Shown here in pieces: positions 60,707-64,000 of a stretch of DNA of 64,000 bases. The notes beneath the pieces are model-generated. The model ran no database searches and had not been told where the DNA came from. It saw only the letters and a program-made list of their open reading frames with translations. This DNA is from Desulfotruncus arcticus DSM 17038. Lineage in GTDB: Bacteria > Bacillota > Desulfotomaculia > Desulfotomaculales > Desulfallaceae. The stretch is taken from contig NZ_FOOX01000001.1 of NCBI RefSeq assembly GCF_900113335.1, positions 434,001 to 498,000 on the forward strand, read 5' to 3'. Both the position numbers and the translations under genes were made by a program. The first letter of the stretch is position 1, and each line of letters opens with the position of its first letter.

Positions 60707-62008
60707 ATGCAAGAGAAATTAAAAAAATCCAGGCAGCTTTACAGTGAGGCTGAAAAAGTTATCCCCGGCGGGGTGAACAGCCCTGTTCGAGCATTTAAAT
60801 CAGTCGGCTCAACACCAGTTTTTATTAAAAGAGGACAGGGAGCCTTAATTGAAGATGTAGACGGGAATACTTACCTCGATTACGTAGGGTCTTGGGGACC
60901 TTTAGTCCTGGGGCACCGGCATCCAAAAGTAATGGAAGCTTTGCATCAATGCCTGGAGCAGGGGACCAGCTTCGGGGCGCCAACGGAATTGGAAACCGAA
61001 TTGGCCCGGATAATAGTTGATGCCCTGCCGGCTATGGACATGGTCAGACTTGTCAACTCAGGTACGGAGGCTACCATGAGCGCAATAAGACTGGCCCGCG
61101 GCTATACAGGCAGGGATAAAATTGTTAAATTCGAAGGCTGCTACCACGGTCATGCCGACTTTCTGCTGATTAAAGCAGGTTCAGGCGCATTAACTTTAGG
61201 AGTTCCTACCAGTCCCGGAGTGCCACAAAGTACGGCAGAACACACAATAACCGTTCCTTTTAATCACTTGGATATTTTAAGGAAGGTATTTGAAGAAACA
61301 GGACAGGAAATCGCCGCAGTAATAGTTGAGCCGGTACCCGGAAACATGGGTGTTGTACCACCTCTACCCGGCTATTTAAAAGGGTTAAGAGCATTAACAC
61401 GCGAATACGGCGCTGTTTTAATTATTGATGAAGTTATGACCGGATTCCGGTCGGCTTACGGTGGCGCCCAGGTATTATTTGACATTGAACCGGACCTGAC
61501 CTGCTTGGGTAAAATTATTGGCGGAGGTTTACCGGTAGGCGCGTATGGAGGAAAGAGAGAAATAATGTCCCAAGTTGCACCCTCCGGCCCCGTTTACCAG
61601 GCAGGTACACTATCGGGAAATCCGCTGGCGGTTACAGCGGGGATAGCGACTCTTAAAATACTCCAAGAAGAAGGGGTTTATGAAGAATTAGAAACAAAAT
61701 CCGCCCAGTTGGAAAAAGGTTTACGGGAAGCAGCCGGCGCGGCAGGTTTAAATTTAATCTTTAAACGTGTTGGCTCAATGCTGTGTACATTTTTCACATC
61801 TGACGACGTTTATGATTTTGAGACAGCTACAAGGTCCAATACGGAGCAGTACGCCCATTTCTTTAAATTAATGCTGGACAAAGGCGTTTACCTGGCTCCT
61901 TCTCAGTATGAAGCCGCTTTTATGTCCCTGGCACATACCAAAGAACATATTGAACGGACCATTGAAGCAGCATATCATTCTTTTGCTGAAGTTGCCCGGT
62001 TAAAGTAG
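60707..62008 (+). CDS. hemL: Glutamate-1-semialdehyde 2,1-aminomutase
   Basis: 433 residues, PLP enzyme making 5-aminolevulinate. [17 protein letters not shown] opens it; [32 protein letters not shown] and the PLP lysine in [17 protein letters not shown] are visible. ATG 60707 with AAGGTGGTG ahead. Last gene of the heme cluster. Confidence 0.96.
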   Translation: MQEKLKKSRQLYSEAEKVIPGGVNSPVRAFKSVGSTPVFIKRGQGALIEDVDGNTYLDYVGSWGPLVLGHRHPKVMEALHQCLEQGTSFGAPTELETELARIIVDALPAMDMVRLVNSGTEATMSAIRLARGYTGRDKIVKFEGCYHGHADFLLIKAGSGALTLGVPTSPGVPQSTAEHTITVPFNHLDILRKVFEETGQEIAAVIVEPVPGNMGVVPPLPGYLKGLRALTREYGAVLIIDEVMTGFRSAYGGAQVLFDIEPDLTCLGKIIGGGLPVGAYGGKREIMSQVAPSGPVYQAGTLSGNPLAVTAGIATLKILQEEGVYEELETKSAQLEKGLREAAGAAGLNLIFKRVGSMLCTFFTSDDVYDFETATRSNTEQYAHFFKLMLDKGVYLAPSQYEAAFMSLAHTKEHIERTIEAAYHSFAEVARLK

Positions 62009-62073
62009 AATCGTTTTTCACCCCCATATTTCGTCCGTTAGAGGTAATTTTTATTCAAATTGGAGAAAGTCAT

Positions 62074-62102
62074 TTGACAATATTATTTTGAGGTGTTATA
62101 AA
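62074..62102 (+). promoter_or_regulatory. Sigma-A-type promoter of rex
   Basis: TTGACA (62074), exact 17-base spacer, TATAAA (62097). It starts transcription about 55 bases ahead of the rex start codon. Confidence 0.8.
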
Positions 62103-62113
62103 TATCTAAAGCA

Positions 62114-62129
62114 TGTGAATTTAATAACA
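62114..62129. promoter_or_regulatory. Possible Rex operator
   Basis: TGTGAATTTAATAACA is an imperfect dyad (TGTgAaTT / TAaTaACA) just after the promoter, at the place expected for autoregulation by Rex. The match to TTGTGAAnnnnTTCACAA is partial. Confidence 0.35.
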
Positions 62130-62165
62130 TAACATAAAAGGTTGGATTTCTAGGAGGCGAAGTTT

Positions 62166-62807
62166 TTGAAAACCTTGCGGGTACCGGAAGCAACAGTAAC
62201 GAGACTTTCAATTTACTCAAGATTTTTAGAAAGACTGGACAGAAATGGGGTTACCACCGTATCATCCGGTGAAATTGCCGAAGGGGTAGGTGTTAGTCCG
62301 GCCCAGGTTAGAAAAGATCTTGCATATTTCGGTGAATTCGGTACCAGGGGGGTAGGGTATAACGTTAAGGATTTAATGAAATATACTTTAAAAATACTGG
62401 GACTGGATCAAAATTGGTCTCTGGCGATTATGGGAGCCGGTAACCTTGGCTTTGCCCTGTGTACCTATCGTGGTTTTAATGTCAGGGGCTTTAACATTGC
62501 CGGCGTCTTTGACAAAGACCCTACGAGAATTGGCAAGAGAATAGGTAAACTTGAAGTTCAAGCCTTATCAAAATTTCCAGAAATTGCCGAGAGGGAAAAC
62601 ATCCGCATTGGAGTAATTGCCGTACCAATCAGTGCAGCCCAGGAAGTAGCAGATTTAATGGTTAAAAATGGTGTGGAAGCCATATTAAATTTTGCAGCTG
62701 TCGCATTAAACGTTCCAGATGAGATTGAAATAAGAAATGTTGACCTGTCAGTTAAGCTTGAAATATTAACCTTTAACCTTGGGTTCAGGGCGGCACAAAG
62801 CCTGTAG
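62166..62807 (+). CDS. rex: Redox-sensing transcriptional repressor Rex
   Basis: 213 residues. Winged helix at about 1-80 ([40 protein letters not shown]) and an NAD(H)-binding Rossmann domain ([30 protein letters not shown]). It represses fermentation and respiratory genes until NADH rises. TTG 62166 has GGAGGCGAAG ahead. Monocistronic, with its own promoter and terminator. Confidence 0.96.
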   Translation: MKTLRVPEATVTRLSIYSRFLERLDRNGVTTVSSGEIAEGVGVSPAQVRKDLAYFGEFGTRGVGYNVKDLMKYTLKILGLDQNWSLAIMGAGNLGFALCTYRGFNVRGFNIAGVFDKDPTRIGKRIGKLEVQALSKFPEIAERENIRIGVIAVPISAAQEVADLMVKNGVEAILNFAAVALNVPDEIEIRNVDLSVKLEILTFNLGFRAAQSL

Positions 62808-62833
62808 TTTTTTATTGTAACTATTATCCATAA

Positions 62834-62868
62834 AGAAATAGCCTGCCATAAGGGCAGGTTATTTCTAT
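62834..62868 (+). terminator. Rho-independent terminator of rex
   Basis: AGAAATAGCCTGCC pairs with GGGCAGGTTATTTCT around ATAA. Confidence 0.85.
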
Positions 62869-62906
62869 TCAGGTTATAACTACCCAGCAAAAACGAGGTG
62901 TATAAA

Positions 62907-63311
62907 ATGCGCATACAAGAAATAGTGGAAGTCAGAACAGAGGAGAAGGAACAGTTTATTGATATCACTTCTCAGATAAACCGTATCCTTCGTGCCAGTG
63001 AGATAAAAAACGGTTTATGCAACGTTTATGTACCGCATACCACGGCGGGTGTAACTATAAATGAAGGGGCAGACTCTGCTGTTGTTTTCGACATACTAAC
63101 CTATTTAAGACAATCGGTCCCTGAATCAAACAATTATACCCATATGGAAGGCAATTCTCACGCCCACATTAAAACACTCCTAACCGGTTCTGAAAAAACA
63201 ATACCGGTACAAAACGGGTCTTTGCAATTGGGCACCTGGCAGAAAGTTTTCTTTTGTGAGTATGACGGACCCCGCAGAAGAAAATTTTTAATAACAATTG
63301 TTCCTGCTTAA
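62907..63311 (+). CDS. YjbQ/UPF0047 family protein
   Basis: 134 residues. CNVYVPHTTAGVTINEGADS and EGNSHAHIKTLLTGSE carry the conserved His residues; GTWQKVFFCEYDGPRRRKF ends the fold. Members are annotated as secondary thiamine-phosphate synthase; the true role is uncertain. ATG 62907 has GAGGTG six bases ahead. Confidence 0.9.
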   Translation: MRIQEIVEVRTEEKEQFIDITSQINRILRASEIKNGLCNVYVPHTTAGVTINEGADSAVVFDILTYLRQSVPESNNYTHMEGNSHAHIKTLLTGSEKTIPVQNGSLQLGTWQKVFFCEYDGPRRRKFLITIVPA

Positions 63312-63320
63312 AACTATCTT

Positions 63321-64000
63321 TTAAAAATCAAACCTTGTTAAGTCGTGTTTAATTTCAGTTGCTTGAATCTTGTTACTATTATCTGAATTACTGGTATCTA
63401 AATTATTGGCAGCTAAATTATTTTGAACATCATCATCAATTTTACCCGGAATCATTTGATCAATCTTTAATTCGGCACGGGCTATGTCTTCTTCATATTT
63501 TAATAATACATTTAGGCTTTCACGAACCAGTGGGGCATCTATCCCGTTCCGGCCCAGTAACAATAAAGTTCTGGCCCAATCTATGGACTCAGTAATACTT
63601 GGCGCTTTTTTCAATCTTAATCTCCTCAGCTCCTGCACGAAATTGACTACTCCGCTACATAGCCGTTGAGATATCCCCGGAACTTTCAAATTAATAATTG
63701 CTTCTTCAACAGCTGCTTCGGGGTATAATAGATATAGAAAGATACTTCTTCTTTTCAAAGCATCACTTAGCTGGCGGGTACTGTTGCTGGTTAAAACCAC
63801 GTATGGCTTATGGACAGCCGTTACAACTCCCAATTCAGGGATACTGACCTGAAACTCAGATAAAGCCTCAAGTAAAAAGCTTTCCAGTTCCTCTTCACCT
63901 TTATCTATCTCATCTATTAACAATACCGCCGGCCTGGAGGAACGAAAAGCTTTAAGTAAAGGCCGTTCCAATAAATATGCCGGTGAAAAAACATCTACTT
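63321..64000 (-). CDS. MoxR-type AAA ATPase, N-terminal part outside window
   Basis: The frame is open to the right edge (VDVFSPAYLLERPLLKAF), so the gene begins beyond base 64000. Visible: Walker B VLLIDEIDKGEEELESFLLE, sensor 1 VVLTSNSTRQL, arginine finger region LSDALKRRSIFLYLL and the lid domain (SITESIDWARTLLLL). An Asn/Asp-rich tail of ~45 residues (NNLAANNLDTSNSDNSNK) follows. Relatives act as chaperones with VWA proteins for metal-enzyme assembly, such as CoxD. The partner is not in the window. Confidence 0.85.
   Translation of the reverse strand, partial: VDVFSPAYLLERPLLKAFRSSRPAVLLIDEIDKGEEELESFLLEALSEFQVSIPELGVVTAVHKPYVVLTSNSTRQLSDALKRRSIFLYLLYPEAAVEEAIINLKVPGISQRLCSGVVNFVQELRRLRLKKAPSITESIDWARTLLLLGRNGIDAPLVRESLNVLLKYEEDIARAELKIDQMIPGKIDDDVQNNLAANNLDTSNSDNSNKIQATEIKHDLTRFDF

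Overview
The window looks like chromosome from an anaerobic, spore-forming member of the Firmicutes, most likely a Desulfotomaculum/Pelotomaculum-type Peptococcaceae. This is an inference from gene content. The supporting genes are a futalosine-type menaquinone operon, the alternative (siroheme-dependent) heme pathway AhbABCD, the selenocysteine machinery (selA, selB and tRNA-Sec), a HndA/HndC-like NADH-ferredoxin pair, an orphan 2-oxoacid:ferredoxin oxidoreductase subunit, a SPOCS-domain spore-coat-like protein, Rex, a TauE/SafE permease and many TTG starts behind strong GGAGG sites. No rRNA, CRISPR array or intact transposase was seen.

Layout. 1-4.6 kb: menaquinone operon (degenerate prenyl synthase, UbiA-type prenyltransferase, mqnE, mqnA, mqnC). 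4.8-7 kb: ADP-forming acyl-CoA synthetase. 7-12.4 kb: selA-selB, a NDUFAF7-like methyltransferase, an LpdD-like protein and a serine-rich microprotein. 12.5-14 kb: DUF456 protein, a small reverse ORF and rnhA. 14-23.5 kb: nucleoside/BMP-type ABC importer, xpt, purL, purQ. 23.7-27.4 kb: GNAT, an orphan korB-like gene and a convergent nuoE-nuoF-like pair. 27.4-34.1 kb: membrane-anchored Mrr-like protein, chemoreceptor, SPOCS/Pro-Cys protein, two frameshifted small genes, SanA-like protein. 34.8-36.8 kb: two-gene E1 dehydrogenase pair. 36.9-38.9 kb: decayed region with an IscB relic behind an omega-RNA-like structure. 38.9-46.3 kb: Old Yellow Enzyme, then a split urea-carboxylase/5-oxoprolinase-like biotin enzyme cluster and a cupin regulator. 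46.6-50.3 kb: TauE/SafE permease module with a sigma-54 promoter and two CBS proteins. 50.7 kb: tRNA-Sec. 51-62 kb: prenyl synthase followed by a complete glutamyl-tRNA-to-heme gene set. 62-64 kb: rex, yjbQ and the C-terminal part of a MoxR-type ATPase.

How the genes work together. The two quinone loci (mqn operon and the intact prenyl synthase at 51 kb) and the heme operon supply the membrane electron-transport chain. The importer, xpt and purLQ form a purine uptake, salvage and synthesis block. selA, selB and selC serve selenoproteins that lie outside the window.

The most interesting unexplained items are: (i) two copies (7050 and 19676) of a double-hairpin element with an identical 20-nt linker, whose hairpin stems differ completely in sequence yet remain fully paired; (ii) the split biotin-dependent carboxylase cluster of unknown substrate; (iii) a near-consensus sigma-54 promoter driving the TauE/SafE module; (iv) the IscB/omega-RNA relic; (v) a prenyl synthase paralogue that has lost both Asp-rich motifs.
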